Assembly (NCBI RefSeq): GCF_044454545.1 | Contig: NZ_JBITDV010000002.1 | Location: 186,001-250,000, forward strand | Direction: 5' to 3' | Source: Cryptosporangium sp044454545 | Lineage (GTDB): Bacteria > Actinomycetota > Actinomycetes > Mycobacteriales > Cryptosporangiaceae | DNA length: 64,000 bases | Part shown: one piece after another, positions 40,420 to 49,326 of the stretch | Position numbering within the stretch: position 1 is the stretch's first letter | How the letters are laid out: each line of letters starts with the position of its first letter | Made by a program: the position numbers and the translations under genes | The notes under the pieces: model-generated | The model's database searches: none | What the model saw: the letters and a program-made list of their open reading frames with translations, nothing else | Told to the model about the DNA's origin: nothing

Positions 40420-42210
40420 TCAGCGGTAGATCGCAGCGATCTCGTCGGCGTACTCCTTCTCCACGACGGCGCGCTTCAGCTTCATGCTCGGCGTCAGCTC
40501 GCCCGTCTCTTCGGTGAAGTCGCGGGGCAGGATACGAAAAACCTTGACCGCCTCGGCGTGCGACACGGCCTTGTTGGCGTCGTCGACCGCGTTCTGGATC
40601 TCCGCCCGCAGGTCGTCGTCGTTCGCGAGATCGCCAACGCTAGCGTCCGACGGCTTGTCGTGCGCGGCCTTCCACGGCCCGAACGCGTCCGGGTCGACGG
40701 TCACGACCGCGCCGATGAACGGCTTGCCGTCGCCGACGGCCATCGCCTGGCTCACCAGCGGGTGGGCCCGGATCCGGTCTTCCAGCACGGCCGGGGCGAC
40801 GTTCTTGCCGCCGGCCGTGACGATGAGCTCCTTCTTGCGTCCGGTGATCGTCAGGAAGCCGTCCTCGTCGAGCGCGCCGAGGTCGCCGGTATGGAAGAAG
40901 CCACCCTGCAGTGCCTCTTCGGTCGCCGCCGGGTTGTGGAAGTACTCGCGGAACACGTGTTCACCGGCGATCAGCACCTCGCCGTCGTCGGCGATCCGGA
41001 CCGTCATGCCGGGCAGCGGACGCCCGACCGTCCCGAGCTTCACCGCGTCGTCCACGTTGGCCGCCGTGGCCGGGGACGTCTCGGTGAGCCCGTAGCCCTC
41101 CGAGACCCAGAGCCCGATGCCGCGGAAGAAGTGCGCGAGACGCACACCCAGCGGCGCGCCGCCGGAGATCGCGTGCGTGCAGGAGCCACCCAGAGCGGCA
41201 CGCAGCTTGGAGTACACCAGCCGGTCGAACACGAAATGCTGGGCCTTCAACCAGACCCCGGGACCACCCGAGTCCAAAGCCGAACTGTAGGCCACCGCCA
41301 CCCGGTCGGCCCGGTCGAAGATCCCGCCCTTGCCCTCGGAGTGCGCCTTCTGCTTCGCGCCGTTGTAGACCTTCTCGAACACCCGCGGCACGGCCAGGAC
41401 GAACGTCGGCCGGAACGTCTGGAGGTCGGCCATCAGGTTCTTGATGTCCGGCGCGTGGCCGAGCGTCGCCCTGGACTGCACCGCACCGAGCTGGATCAGC
41501 CGCGCGAACGCGTGCGCCAGCGGCAGGAACAGCAGCGTCGAGGCGCCCTCGTTGAACATGCTCGGCAGTACCGGGAGCGCGTTGCCCACCTCGAACAGCA
41601 GGTTCCGGTGGGTCAGCACGCAGCCCTTCGGCCGCCCGGTCGTGCCCGAGGTGTAGATGATCGTCGCGACGTCCTCCGGCCCGAGCGCCGCCCGCCGCGC
41701 GTCCACGTCCGAAGGCGGGAGCTCCGAACCGGAAGAACTCAGCAGCCCCACCGCGTCGGCATCGATCTGCCAGATGCGACGCAGGCCGGGAAGGGCCGGA
41801 CGGACGCTCTCGACCAGGGACTGGTGCGCGGAGGTCTCGACGACGACGAGAACCGCGCCGGAGTCACCCAGGATCCATTGGACCTGCTCGGCCGACGAGG
41901 TCTCGTAGATCGGCACGGTGACGCCGCCGGCGGACCAGATCGCGTAGTCGATCAGCGTCCACTCGTAGCGGGTGCGGGCCATCAGGCCGACCCGGTCGCC
42001 GGGATTCACCCCGGACGCGATCAGGCCCTTCGCCACCGCGACGACCTCGTCGCGGAATTGAACGGCGGTGACACCCACCCACGAAGCTCCCGACGGGCGC
42101 CGGAACGTGATCCGGTCGGGCACCTCCTCGGCGGCGCTCCACACCGGGTCGGTCAGATTCGCCCCTTCGGGCACGGTGTAGACGGCGGGCAGAGCGAACT
42201 CGCGCACCAC
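40420..42210 (-). CDS. fadD15: Long-chain fatty-acid-CoA ligase (FadD15-like)
   Basis: This 596-residue AMP-forming ligase activates fatty acids to acyl-CoA. Motifs: IIYTSGTTGRPKGCVLTH (P-loop, about residue 188), SEGYGLTETSPATAAN, FFHTGDLGALDEDGFLTITGRKKE (hinge) and the C-terminal Lys region ELTPSMKLKRAVV. Position next to PimB', SRPBCC and PlsC matches Rv2187 in M. tuberculosis, as I recall, suggesting a role in membrane lipid supply. It is divergent from the phosphoesterase gene (147 bp). Confidence 0.94.
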   Translation of the reverse strand: MVREFALPAVYTVPEGANLTDPVWSAAEEVPDRITFRRPSGASWVGVTAVQFRDEVVAVAKGLIASGVNPGDRVGLMARTRYEWTLIDYAIWSAGGVTVPIYETSSAEQVQWILGDSGAVLVVVETSAHQSLVESVRPALPGLRRIWQIDADAVGLLSSSGSELPPSDVDARRAALGPEDVATIIYTSGTTGRPKGCVLTHRNLLFEVGNALPVLPSMFNEGASTLLFLPLAHAFARLIQLGAVQSRATLGHAPDIKNLMADLQTFRPTFVLAVPRVFEKVYNGAKQKAHSEGKGGIFDRADRVAVAYSSALDSGGPGVWLKAQHFVFDRLVYSKLRAALGGSCTHAISGGAPLGVRLAHFFRGIGLWVSEGYGLTETSPATAANVDDAVKLGTVGRPLPGMTVRIADDGEVLIAGEHVFREYFHNPAATEEALQGGFFHTGDLGALDEDGFLTITGRKKELIVTAGGKNVAPAVLEDRIRAHPLVSQAMAVGDGKPFIGAVVTVDPDAFGPWKAAHDKPSDASVGDLANDDDLRAEIQNAVDDANKAVSHAEAVKVFRILPRDFTEETGELTPSMKLKRAVVEKEYADEIAAIYR

Positions 42211-42357
42211 GGCCTCCCATTTCTGTGTGCGGGCACAGCCCTGCTGTCCGGACGCCCGGCCCGCACGGTACCGATGGTTACTTGACGGTATCTCGGGTGG
42301 GTCCGGCCGTGGTGCGCGTCACGTCGAGGTGTTCTGCGAGGTGGCAGACTTCCTCAG

Positions 42358-43164
42358 GTGCCGCGCATACATGTCGTCTCCGACGTCCACGGCCGCGCCG
42401 ACGCGCTGGCGAGCGCCGCCGACGGCGCCGACGCCCTGGTGGTCTGCGGCGACCTGCTGAACTACCTCGACTACGCGCATCCCAGCGAGGGCATTCTGGC
42501 CGACCTGCTCGGTCCGGAGGCCGGTGCCGAGTTCGCCGCGCTGCGCAAGGAGCACCAGTTCGGCGCGCTGCGCAGCGCGGGCGCGCGCCTGATGCAAGAC
42601 CCGGAAGCCTTCGCCGAGGCGGTCGTCGCCGCGGCCCGCCGCCAGTACGCCGAGCTGTTCGATGCGATGCCGGTACCGGCCTACTGCACGTACGGCAACG
42701 TCGACATCCCGCGGCTCTGGCCGGATTTCGTCGACGACAAGCACCGGATGTACGACGCCGAGGTCGTCGAGATCGCCGGCCGGCGGTTCGGGTTCGTCGG
42801 CGGCTGGCCCCGCCGGCCCATCCCGCCCGAGTTCCTCAAAAAAGCGCGGATGCCGATCGTCCCGTTCGGTGCGGACTGCTCGCCCGAGGAGTACGCCGCC
42901 AAGGTCGAGTCGCTCGGCCCGGTCGACGTGCTCTGCTCGCACGTGCCGCCGGCCGTCCCCGAACTGCGCTGGGACACCGTCACTCGGCGTCCGGAGGTGG
43001 CCAGCGAGGCGCTGCTGGCCTACGTCCACGAGCACCAGCCGGAGTACGCGCTGTTCGGCCACGTGCACCAGCCGCTGCAGCACCGCCTGCGGATCGGCCG
43101 CACCGAGTGCGTCAACGTCGGCCACTTCCGCGCAACCGGCAAGCCGTTCGTCCTCGAGTGGTAA
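42358..43164 (+). CDS. Calcineurin-like metallophosphoesterase
   Basis: This 268-residue protein starts with GTG 42358. Metal-binding motifs: HVVSDVHG, VVCGDLLN, TYGNVD (Val in place of the usual His of GNHD, as in some phosphodiesterases), LCSHVPP and GHVHQP. The insert between the second and third motifs is helical and long. The substrate is unknown. It opens a five-gene run on the plus strand (42358-45006), with 11 bp to the SRPBCC gene. Confidence 0.88.
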   Translation: MPRIHVVSDVHGRADALASAADGADALVVCGDLLNYLDYAHPSEGILADLLGPEAGAEFAALRKEHQFGALRSAGARLMQDPEAFAEAVVAAARRQYAELFDAMPVPAYCTYGNVDIPRLWPDFVDDKHRMYDAEVVEIAGRRFGFVGGWPRRPIPPEFLKKARMPIVPFGADCSPEEYAAKVESLGPVDVLCSHVPPAVPELRWDTVTRRPEVASEALLAYVHEHQPEYALFGHVHQPLQHRLRIGRTECVNVGHFRATGKPFVLEW

Positions 43165-43175
43165 GTAGGGGAGCT

Positions 43176-43616
43176 ATGGCGGACTCTTCCCAGCAATCGA
43201 TCACGATCCCGGCCTCGCCGCAGACGATCTCCGCGGTCATCGCCGACTTCGCGTCCTACCCCCAGTGGGTCGACGCGGTGAAGGAGGCGGAGGTCGTGAG
43301 CGAGTACGAGGACGGCTACGCCCACCAGGCCCGGTTCGTCCTCGACGCGGGCGTCGTCAAGGACGAGTACACGCTCGAGTACGCCTACGCCGAGGACCTC
43401 ACCCGGGTCGAGTGGACCCTGGTCCGCAGCACGATGATGAAGCTGCAGAACGGCAGCTACGACCTGGTCGACAACGGCGACGGGACCACGACGGTCACGT
43501 ACACGCTCGAGATCGAGTTGAACGTCCCGATGCTGGGCATGTTCAAGCGCAAGGCCGAGAAGAAGATCATGGACACCGCTCTCAAGGACCTGAAGAAACG
43601 GGTGGAGTCGCTGTAA
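43176..43616 (+). CDS. SRPBCC-family lipid-binding-type protein
   Basis: This predicts 146 residues from ATG 43176. It is a polyketide-cyclase/START-like fold: SITIPASPQTISAVIADFASYPQWV at the N-terminus, TYTLEIELNVPMLGMFKRKAEKK near the C-terminal helix. Such proteins bind hydrophobic ligands. The stop TAA shares an A with the start of the ArsA-like gene (TAATG). In M. tuberculosis the same pair is Rv2185c/Rv2184c. Ligand unknown. Confidence 0.88.
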   Translation: MADSSQQSITIPASPQTISAVIADFASYPQWVDAVKEAEVVSEYEDGYAHQARFVLDAGVVKDEYTLEYAYAEDLTRVEWTLVRSTMMKLQNGSYDLVDNGDGTTTVTYTLEIELNVPMLGMFKRKAEKKIMDTALKDLKKRVESL

Positions 43617-44767
43617 TGCGGGTGGTGCTGTTCACCGGCAAGGGTGGGGTGGGGAAGACCACCTCGGCCGCGGCGACGGCTGTCCGGGCCGCGCGGGCGG
43701 GTAGCGACACGCTGGTGGTCTCCACCGATCGGGCGCATTCGCTCGCCGACGCGCTGGGCCTGCCGGTCGGCGCCGGGCCGACCCCGGTGGAGACCGGGCT
43801 CTGGGCCCAGCAGGTCGACAGCCAGGCCCGGTTCGAGGAGTACTGGGGCACGCTGCGCGACTACCTGACGATGCTGCTCAAGCACGGCGGCCTGACCGGC
43901 GTCGCGGCCGAGGAACTCGTCGTCCCGCCGGGCCTCGACGACCTGTTCGCGCTGTTCGCCGTCCACGCCGAGGCCCGCTCGGGCCGCTTCGACACGCTCG
44001 TCGTCGACTGCGCGCCGACCGCGGAGACCCTCCGCCTGCTCACGCTTCCCGACGTGCTCGGCTGGTACACCGACCGGCTGATCCCGGTGCACCGGCGACT
44101 CTCCGGGGTGGCCCGCCCGGTGCTCGGGCGCGACCTCGGTGCTCTTCTTCCGGACGACGGCGTGCTCGCCGCCGTCTCGCGTCTGCGGCACGCTCTGGCC
44201 GACGTCCGGGACCTGCTGATCGACCCGGCCACGACGGCGGTCCGGCTGGTACTGACGCCGGAGGCGGTCGTGCTGGCGGAGGCGCGGCGGACGTTCACGG
44301 CGCTGGCGCTGTACGGGTTCGTGGTCGACGGCGTGGTGGTGAACCGGGTGATCCCGGACGGCGACGACCCGTGGCGGGCCGGCTGGGCGGCCGCGCAGCA
44401 GGCCCGGCTGGCCGAGGCCCGGGACAGCTTCGCCGGCGTGCCGCTGCGTACCGTGCCCTACCTGCCGTCCGAGCCGGTCGGCCCGGACGCGCTCGCGGCG
44501 CTGGCCGATGCGCTCTACGGCGACGAAGACCCGATCGCCGCGGTGCCGGTCGAGCCGCCGTTGCGGCTGGTCGGAGACGCCGTGCTCTCGGTGGCGCTGC
44601 CGCTGGCCGACCGGTCCGACGTGGTGCTCTCCCGGGTGGCCGACGACCTGGTGCTCACCGTGGCCGGGCGACGGCGGCTGCTGGCGCTGCCGGAGGTGCT
44701 GAAGCGTCGCACGGTCGCGGGCGCGTCGCTGCAGGACGGGCGCCTGGAAGTACGGTTTCTCGAATGA
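43616..44767 (+). CDS. ArsA/Get3-like P-loop ATPase
   Basis: This 383-residue protein has the deviant Walker A motif FTGKGGVGKTT at residues 6-16. Further marks: STDRAHSLADALG (switch-like), VVDCAPTAETLRLL and a C-terminal beta-strand domain. It lacks the metal-binding cysteines of arsenite pumps, so a chaperone or membrane-targeting role is more likely than arsenite transport. It overlaps both neighbours (TAATG and ATGA), fitting co-translation with the SRPBCC and the 80-residue proteins. Confidence 0.88.
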   Translation: MRVVLFTGKGGVGKTTSAAATAVRAARAGSDTLVVSTDRAHSLADALGLPVGAGPTPVETGLWAQQVDSQARFEEYWGTLRDYLTMLLKHGGLTGVAAEELVVPPGLDDLFALFAVHAEARSGRFDTLVVDCAPTAETLRLLTLPDVLGWYTDRLIPVHRRLSGVARPVLGRDLGALLPDDGVLAAVSRLRHALADVRDLLIDPATTAVRLVLTPEAVVLAEARRTFTALALYGFVVDGVVVNRVIPDGDDPWRAGWAAAQQARLAEARDSFAGVPLRTVPYLPSEPVGPDALAALADALYGDEDPIAAVPVEPPLRLVGDAVLSVALPLADRSDVVLSRVADDLVLTVAGRRRLLALPEVLKRRTVAGASLQDGRLEVRFLE

Positions 44768-45006
44768 CCACGCCTGGCCCGATCGTTGATGAGGCCGCCA
44801 AGTTCGCCGAAGCCCTGCTCGGTCGGGTCGGCGCCCGAGACCTGTCGCCCGAACTGGTGGAACGTCTTTCCACCGCGGTCGCGGACGTCGCCGTGGCCGG
44901 CGCCGGGCTGCTGCGGGTCGTCGCCGAGGTGGCCACCGAGTGGGGCAAGCGGCCCGGTGGGGAAGAACCGGCCGAGCCGCCGGTGCAACACATCGACATC
45001 GACTGA
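44764..45006 (+). CDS. Small helical protein co-translated with ArsA-like ATPase
   Basis: This 80-residue protein starts with ATG 44764 in an ATGA overlap. It is predicted to be helical, with an amphipathic middle (ELVERLSTAVADVAVAGAGLLRVVAEVATEW) and an acidic Pro-rich tail. The same small gene position occurs in relatives (Rv2183c, as I recall). Its function is unknown; partnership with the ATPase is inferred from the overlap. Confidence 0.75.
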   Translation: MTTPGPIVDEAAKFAEALLGRVGARDLSPELVERLSTAVADVAVAGAGLLRVVAEVATEWGKRPGGEEPAEPPVQHIDID

Positions 45007-45109
45007 TGGCAGGCTGGCGCCACGGGTAGAGCGATGACGACGGTACGAGCGTCGTGCCATACGCTTCCACGGAGTCAATCGACGAGGGCTTAGGTGTGGT
45101 GAGGGGCGC

Positions 45110-46054
45110 GTGACGCTGACCGTCGGAGTCGACGTCGGAGGAACCAAGGTGCTGGCCGGAGTGGTCACACCGGACGGCGAGGTGCTGGCAACCGTACGGC
45201 GTCCGACTCCGAGTCAGGACGTCAACGACACCGCCCGGGTGATCGCCGAGGTCGTCCGCGAGCTCGACGAGGACTACGACATCGAGGCCGTGGGCGTCGG
45301 TGCCGCCGGCTGGATCGACGCGTCCCGGTCCGTGGTGCTGCACGCGCCGAACCTGGCCTGGCGCCGGGAGCCGCTGAAGGACCGCATCCAGGAGCGGGTC
45401 GACGTGCCGGTCGTCGTCGAGAACGACGCGAACGCGGCGGCCTGGGCCGAGTACCGGTTCGGCGCCGGGCAAGACCAGCACCACCTGATCCTGATCACGG
45501 TCGGCACCGGCATCGGCGGGGGCGCGGTCGTGAACGGCGACATCTACCGCGGGCATTTCGGCGTCGCGGCGGAGTTCGGTCACGTCCGGGTGGTGCCCGA
45601 CGGGCACCCCTGCGGCTGCGGCGCGAGCGGCTGCTTCGAGCAGTACGCGAGCGGTAAGGCGCTGGTGCGCTTCGCCAAGCAACAGGCCCGCGAAGACCCG
45701 GCGGCGGCCCGCACGCTGCTGGAGATGGCCGGCGGCGACGTCGACGCGATCGACGGTCCGATGGTGACCCGGGCCGCGCAGGCCGCGGATGCGGCCTCGC
45801 TGGCGGCGTTCGCCGACCTCGGTGACTGGCTGGGCTGGGGCATGGCCGATCTGGTGTCCGGGTGGGACCCGCAGTGCATCATCCTCGGCGGCGGCGTCGC
45901 CGAGGCCGGTGACCTGATGTCGATCCCGGCCCGGGAGACCTACGCGAAGGTCACCGCTCTCCGCGGCCGGACCGAGGTGGCCGAGGTCCGGATCGCGGCC
46001 CTCGGCAACAAGGCCGGCCTGGTCGGCGCGGCCGACCTGGCCCGGATCCGGTGA
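45110..46054 (+). CDS. glk: ROK-family glucokinase
   Basis: This 314-residue protein starts with GTG 45110. It uses ATP (or polyphosphate in some relatives) to phosphorylate glucose. Motifs: GVDVGGTKVLAGVV (phosphate loop), VENDANAAAWAEYRFG (catalytic Asp), ITVGTGIGGGAVV, EFGHVRV and the ROK zinc site CGCGASGCFEQ. TACGCT at 45060-45065 may be its -10 box. Its stop overlaps the next gene (GTGA). Confidence 0.93.
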   Translation: MTLTVGVDVGGTKVLAGVVTPDGEVLATVRRPTPSQDVNDTARVIAEVVRELDEDYDIEAVGVGAAGWIDASRSVVLHAPNLAWRREPLKDRIQERVDVPVVVENDANAAAWAEYRFGAGQDQHHLILITVGTGIGGGAVVNGDIYRGHFGVAAEFGHVRVVPDGHPCGCGASGCFEQYASGKALVRFAKQQAREDPAAARTLLEMAGGDVDAIDGPMVTRAAQAADAASLAAFADLGDWLGWGMADLVSGWDPQCIILGGGVAEAGDLMSIPARETYAKVTALRGRTEVAEVRIAALGNKAGLVGAADLARIR

Positions 46055-46695
46055 AGGTACTCAGCTGGAACGTGCACGGGCTCCGCGACGACGTGGACGC
46101 TCTGGTGCGCACCGTCCACGGTGTCCAGCCGCACGTCGCGCTGATCCAGGAGGCGCCCCGGGTGTTCCGGTGGCGCGCCCGGGCCGCCGAGCTGGCCCGG
46201 CGGTGCGGGCTGGTCGTGGCGCAGGGCGGGGCCTCGGGCAACCTCGTCCTGGTGTCGCTGGCCGTGTCGGTCCGGGACACCGCGGTGGTCCGGCTGCCGT
46301 TCACCCGGGGGCAGCACCCGCGGGCGGCGGTCGTGATGAGGGCGGCGCTCGCGGGCGCGGAGTTCACCGCGGTCGGCGTCCACCTAGGACTGACGGAAGC
46401 GGAACGGGCCGCGCACGTGCGGGTGCTCCTGGACGCGCTGCCGGCGCAGGAGCCGGTCGTGCTGGGCGGCGACATCAACGAGACCGACGCGGGCCCGGCC
46501 TGGCGCACCCTCGCCGCCCGCCTCGCCGACGCCGGCGCCGGTGACGCGGCCCCCACGTTCCGCACCCGCCGCATCGACGGCATCTTCGTCACGCCCGGGA
46601 CGGCCGTGAAGGACTACCGGGTCCTCGACACCCCGGACGTGTCGCGGGCCAGTGACCACCGGCCCGTGGTGGCCGAGGTCGAGCTCACGCGCTGA
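46051..46695 (+). CDS. Endonuclease/exonuclease/phosphatase (EEP) family protein
   Basis: This 214-residue protein starts with GTG 46051 overlapping glk. EEP motifs: LSWNVHGLRDD, LIQEAPR, GVHLGLTE, LGGDINETDAGPAW and SDHRPVVAEVEL. It could be a phosphodiesterase or nuclease; no signal peptide is visible. The last 11 nt overlap the 3' end of the convergent small gene. Confidence 0.88.
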   Translation: MKVLSWNVHGLRDDVDALVRTVHGVQPHVALIQEAPRVFRWRARAAELARRCGLVVAQGGASGNLVLVSLAVSVRDTAVVRLPFTRGQHPRAAVVMRAALAGAEFTAVGVHLGLTEAERAAHVRVLLDALPAQEPVVLGGDINETDAGPAWRTLAARLADAGAGDAAPTFRTRRIDGIFVTPGTAVKDYRVLDTPDVSRASDHRPVVAEVELTR

Positions 46696-46957
46696 CGCGG
46701 GAACCCGGGCGCACCACCCGGACCGCGGCCAGCCACCGCTCGAGCGGTAACGACGTCCCGCGGCGCACGGCCTGCCCGGCGTCGAGCAGCACCGAATCCG
46801 GGACCTCGGCCAGTGCCGCGATCTCGGTGCGGGCCAGCAGGGCCTCCCGCTCGGGCTCGTCGAACCGGTCGGGCGCGTGTCCGGTCAGCGAACACCACAG
46901 TGCGAGGACCTGTTCGCGGCGGTTGAGGTATCGAATCGGAGCGAGCGTTCCGGCCAT
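46685..46957 (-). CDS. Small unknown protein
   Basis: This predicts 90 residues from ATG 46957 with GGAGGTGG just upstream; a GTG at 46972 would add five residues but lacks a ribosome site. Sequence MAGTLAPIRYLNRREQVLAL is followed by an acidic middle (DRFDEPEREALLARTE) and a basic end. No recognised domain. It overlaps the EEP gene's 3' end by 11 nt. Confidence 0.55.
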   Translation of the reverse strand: MAGTLAPIRYLNRREQVLALWCSLTGHAPDRFDEPEREALLARTEIAALAEVPDSVLLDAGQAVRRGTSLPLERWLAAVRVVRPGSRVSA

Positions 46958-47036
46958 CGGGACCACCTCCACCGATGACGGTGAGGGGTCCGTTCGACAA
47001 CAGCGCGGCCAGCACGTAGACGAGGGGCGAAGCCTG

Positions 47037-48227
47037 TCAGACGACCGCGCCGTCGTCCGGGTCGTCGTCGTTCCACCCGTCGCGCAGGCGCCACACCAGT
47101 GCCCCGGCGCCCCCGAGGATGCCGATCAGCGCGAGCAGCAACCGGAGGTGCTCGCTCAGCCCCAGCGTGCCGGCCCGGAACAGCAGCACGAGCCCGGACA
47201 CGATCGCGAGCAACGCACCGATCACCGGCGCGGAGAACCGGGGGAGCGGCGGGGGCGGAGGCGGCTCGTAGCCCTCGTCCGGGTCGGTCTCGAAGTCGGT
47301 CGGCGGGGCGTCGGTGCCGGTCAGCCGGTCGCGGCCGGTCGGCCGCCCGAGGTCGGCCCGCAACAGCTCGGGGCGGAACGGCTCCCGCCGGTCGGGAGAA
47401 ACCTGAGCGGCCGGGCCGCGCTCGTCGTCGCCGCGGTCGCCCTGGTGGGGGCCGGACTCGGTTCGGTCCGTCCCGCTCGGCCCCGGCCCGTCCGGCTCGG
47501 TGCCGGAGCGGTCAGCTCCCGCGCGGCCGGGCGCGTGGTGGTCGGTCCCGGTGAGATCCGGCCCCTCCCCGTCGGAACCGGCGCGGTCGGAGGCACGGCG
47601 GTTGCGCTCGGCCGGCGGAGCCTCCGGCCCCGTCCCGGCGTCTTCCGGCCGGATCGGCTGGTCGGCGACGCCCGGCGTCCGGATCGGCAGTGGATCGGCG
47701 GTCGGGTCGGCCGCCGGAACCGCCGTCGGGTCGGGCAGCGCGGAACTCGGAGCCGCCGGGTCGGACGCCGGCCCGGTGTCGGCCTCGGGCACTGCACGCC
47801 GCCGTGGCCGCTCGGGCGCCGCCGTCGCGTCGTACCCGGCGACGATCTTCTCCCACTCGACGTCGACGTCCACGTCGATCGGCCGCTTCGCCACCGCGGG
47901 CGCTTCGTCGGCCGGGGACGCGGGCGTCGCGGCCGACTCGTTCTGGACCGCGTCTTCCTGCACGGCCTCGAGCAGCCCGCGGGCCTCGTCCAGACGCTCC
48001 CGGTCGACCCAGAGCCGGTCGGTCGGACGCGCGGGCAACGACGTCGAGCGGACCACCGGGTTGAGATCGGCGCTCGGCGCCAGGAACGCGGCGATCCCGA
48101 CGATGCCCAGCACGTCGAGCAGGTGCTCACCGATCCGCGGGTCGACGTCGGCCAGCGCGACGAACTCGGTCGCGTCCAGACCGTTGTCGCGCCGCCCCCG
48201 GTGCGGACGCCCGGCCGCGCCGCTCAT
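47037..48227 (-). CDS. Protein with long disordered middle and two C-terminal membrane helices (DUF308-like)
   Basis: This predicts 396 residues from ATG 48227. The N-terminal 100 residues look folded (LDATEFVALADVDPRIGEHLLD). Residues about 100-310 are Pro/Asp/Ala/Arg-rich disorder. Two helices follow (about 322-342 and 350-372), then a short acidic tail. The N-terminal region resembles small proteins next to alpha/beta hydrolases in other actinobacteria. It starts in an ATGA overlap with the hydrolase stop. Function unknown. The much longer in-frame extension upstream is antisense to nothing supported and runs into the hydrolase, so it is rejected. Confidence 0.7.
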   Translation of the reverse strand: MSGAAGRPHRGRRDNGLDATEFVALADVDPRIGEHLLDVLGIVGIAAFLAPSADLNPVVRSTSLPARPTDRLWVDRERLDEARGLLEAVQEDAVQNESAATPASPADEAPAVAKRPIDVDVDVEWEKIVAGYDATAAPERPRRRAVPEADTGPASDPAAPSSALPDPTAVPAADPTADPLPIRTPGVADQPIRPEDAGTGPEAPPAERNRRASDRAGSDGEGPDLTGTDHHAPGRAGADRSGTEPDGPGPSGTDRTESGPHQGDRGDDERGPAAQVSPDRREPFRPELLRADLGRPTGRDRLTGTDAPPTDFETDPDEGYEPPPPPPLPRFSAPVIGALLAIVSGLVLLFRAGTLGLSEHLRLLLALIGILGGAGALVWRLRDGWNDDDPDDGAVV

Positions 48228-49006
48228 CTGGCGCCCGCCAGCAGCGAGCCGACGAACTCGACGCTGCCGGAGAAGATCACCGGTGCATCGTTGTCGAGCG
48301 TCGCCACATGGTAGCTGTCGGTCAGCACGGTCTCGGACACGACGGTGGACGACACCTCGGCGAGCAGCGCCGCGCCGCTGGCCGGCTCGACCACGTGGTC
48401 GTCGGCGCTGCGGAACAGCCGGATCGGCACGGTGACCCGCCCGAGGTCGGCCCTCACGATCTTCCAGAGCTTGCTCAGCGACGCCGCGGCCTTCAGCGGC
48501 AGCCGGGTGTACGCCAGTTCCTGCGCGCCCGGCTTCTTGACGTCGTTGGCGATGCCCGGGAACGACCCGATCAGCTTGCTCACGACTGGCAGTAGCGCGG
48601 CGTCCTTGCGCAGCGTCAGGTACGAGGGATTCACGAGCAGCAGCCCGGCGGGCTCGGTCGCGAGGCCCGCGTGCACCTCGGCCAGCCGCGTCGCCAGCGT
48701 GCCACCCATCGACAGCCCGCCGACGACCACCGGCGCACCGGCCGGAAGCCGGTCGCGCAGCGCCAGGTACTCGCGCTCGACCTCGCCGTACCAGTCTTCC
48801 CACGTCGTCCGGTTCATGTCTTGCCAGCGCGTCCCGTGGCCGGGCAGCAGCGGGCAGGACACCGTGTAGCCGGCCGCGTGCAGTGCCTGGCCCCACGGGC
48901 GGATCGACTGCGGGCTGCCGGTGAAGCCGTGGCTGAGCAAGATGCCCGCCGGTGCGTCGGATCCGGCGTCGAAGAGGAAGGGCTCTGCGCCGGGCAGCAC
49001 GGACAC
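48224..49006 (-). CDS. Alpha/beta hydrolase (carboxylesterase/monoacylglycerol lipase-like)
   Basis: This predicts 260 residues from GTG 49006; GGGAGG lies 7 nt upstream. Oxyanion-hole motif LLSHGFTGSPQS, nucleophile elbow VVGGLSMGGTLA (Ser, about residue 92), Asp in RSADDHVV and His in LTDSYHVATLD form the triad. The N-terminus has no signal peptide, so it acts in the cytosol. Esterase Est30-type or lipase-type use cannot be separated. It is first in a unit with the DUF308-like gene. Confidence 0.9.
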   Translation of the reverse strand: MSVLPGAEPFLFDAGSDAPAGILLSHGFTGSPQSIRPWGQALHAAGYTVSCPLLPGHGTRWQDMNRTTWEDWYGEVEREYLALRDRLPAGAPVVVGGLSMGGTLATRLAEVHAGLATEPAGLLLVNPSYLTLRKDAALLPVVSKLIGSFPGIANDVKKPGAQELAYTRLPLKAAASLSKLWKIVRADLGRVTVPIRLFRSADDHVVEPASGAALLAEVSSTVVSETVLTDSYHVATLDNDAPVIFSGSVEFVGSLLAGAR

Positions 49007-49326
49007 GTCACACCTCCCAGGAGCGCCACGGGAGGAGCGGTCCCGCGGCGAGCGTCGGACCCCATCGTGACACGAGGCGGCGTCATCGGCGGCGCGTTCG
49101 AACCACCTCGACACCGGCCGGACCAGTGAGTCGGATGAGACGCAGGGGACAACGCGCGTCCCACCAGTCCGGGAAAGGGGTATTCGCCAGGAACGCCCGG
49201 CGACGAAACACCCTTTCGCGCGTGGTGAACGCCACTCCGGGGTAGGTGGAGGGAGACCCGGCGACCCGCTCGGCTGAGGGGCGTGACACCGGTACGCTCG
49301 ACCGGCAGCGGTTCTGAGGAGGTCTG
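49007..49326. promoter_or_regulatory. 320-bp divergent promoter region between hydrolase and PlsC genes
   Basis: TACGCT (49293-49298) and GAGGAGGT (49315-49322) precede PlsC on the plus strand. GGGAGG serves the hydrolase on the other strand. No ORF, RNA gene or strong hairpin was recognised in between. Confidence 0.45.

Noticed and set aside
43616..44767. An arsenite resistance ATPase
   Set aside because: It lacks the metal-binding cysteines, and no arsB or arsR is nearby. The gene context is general metabolism.
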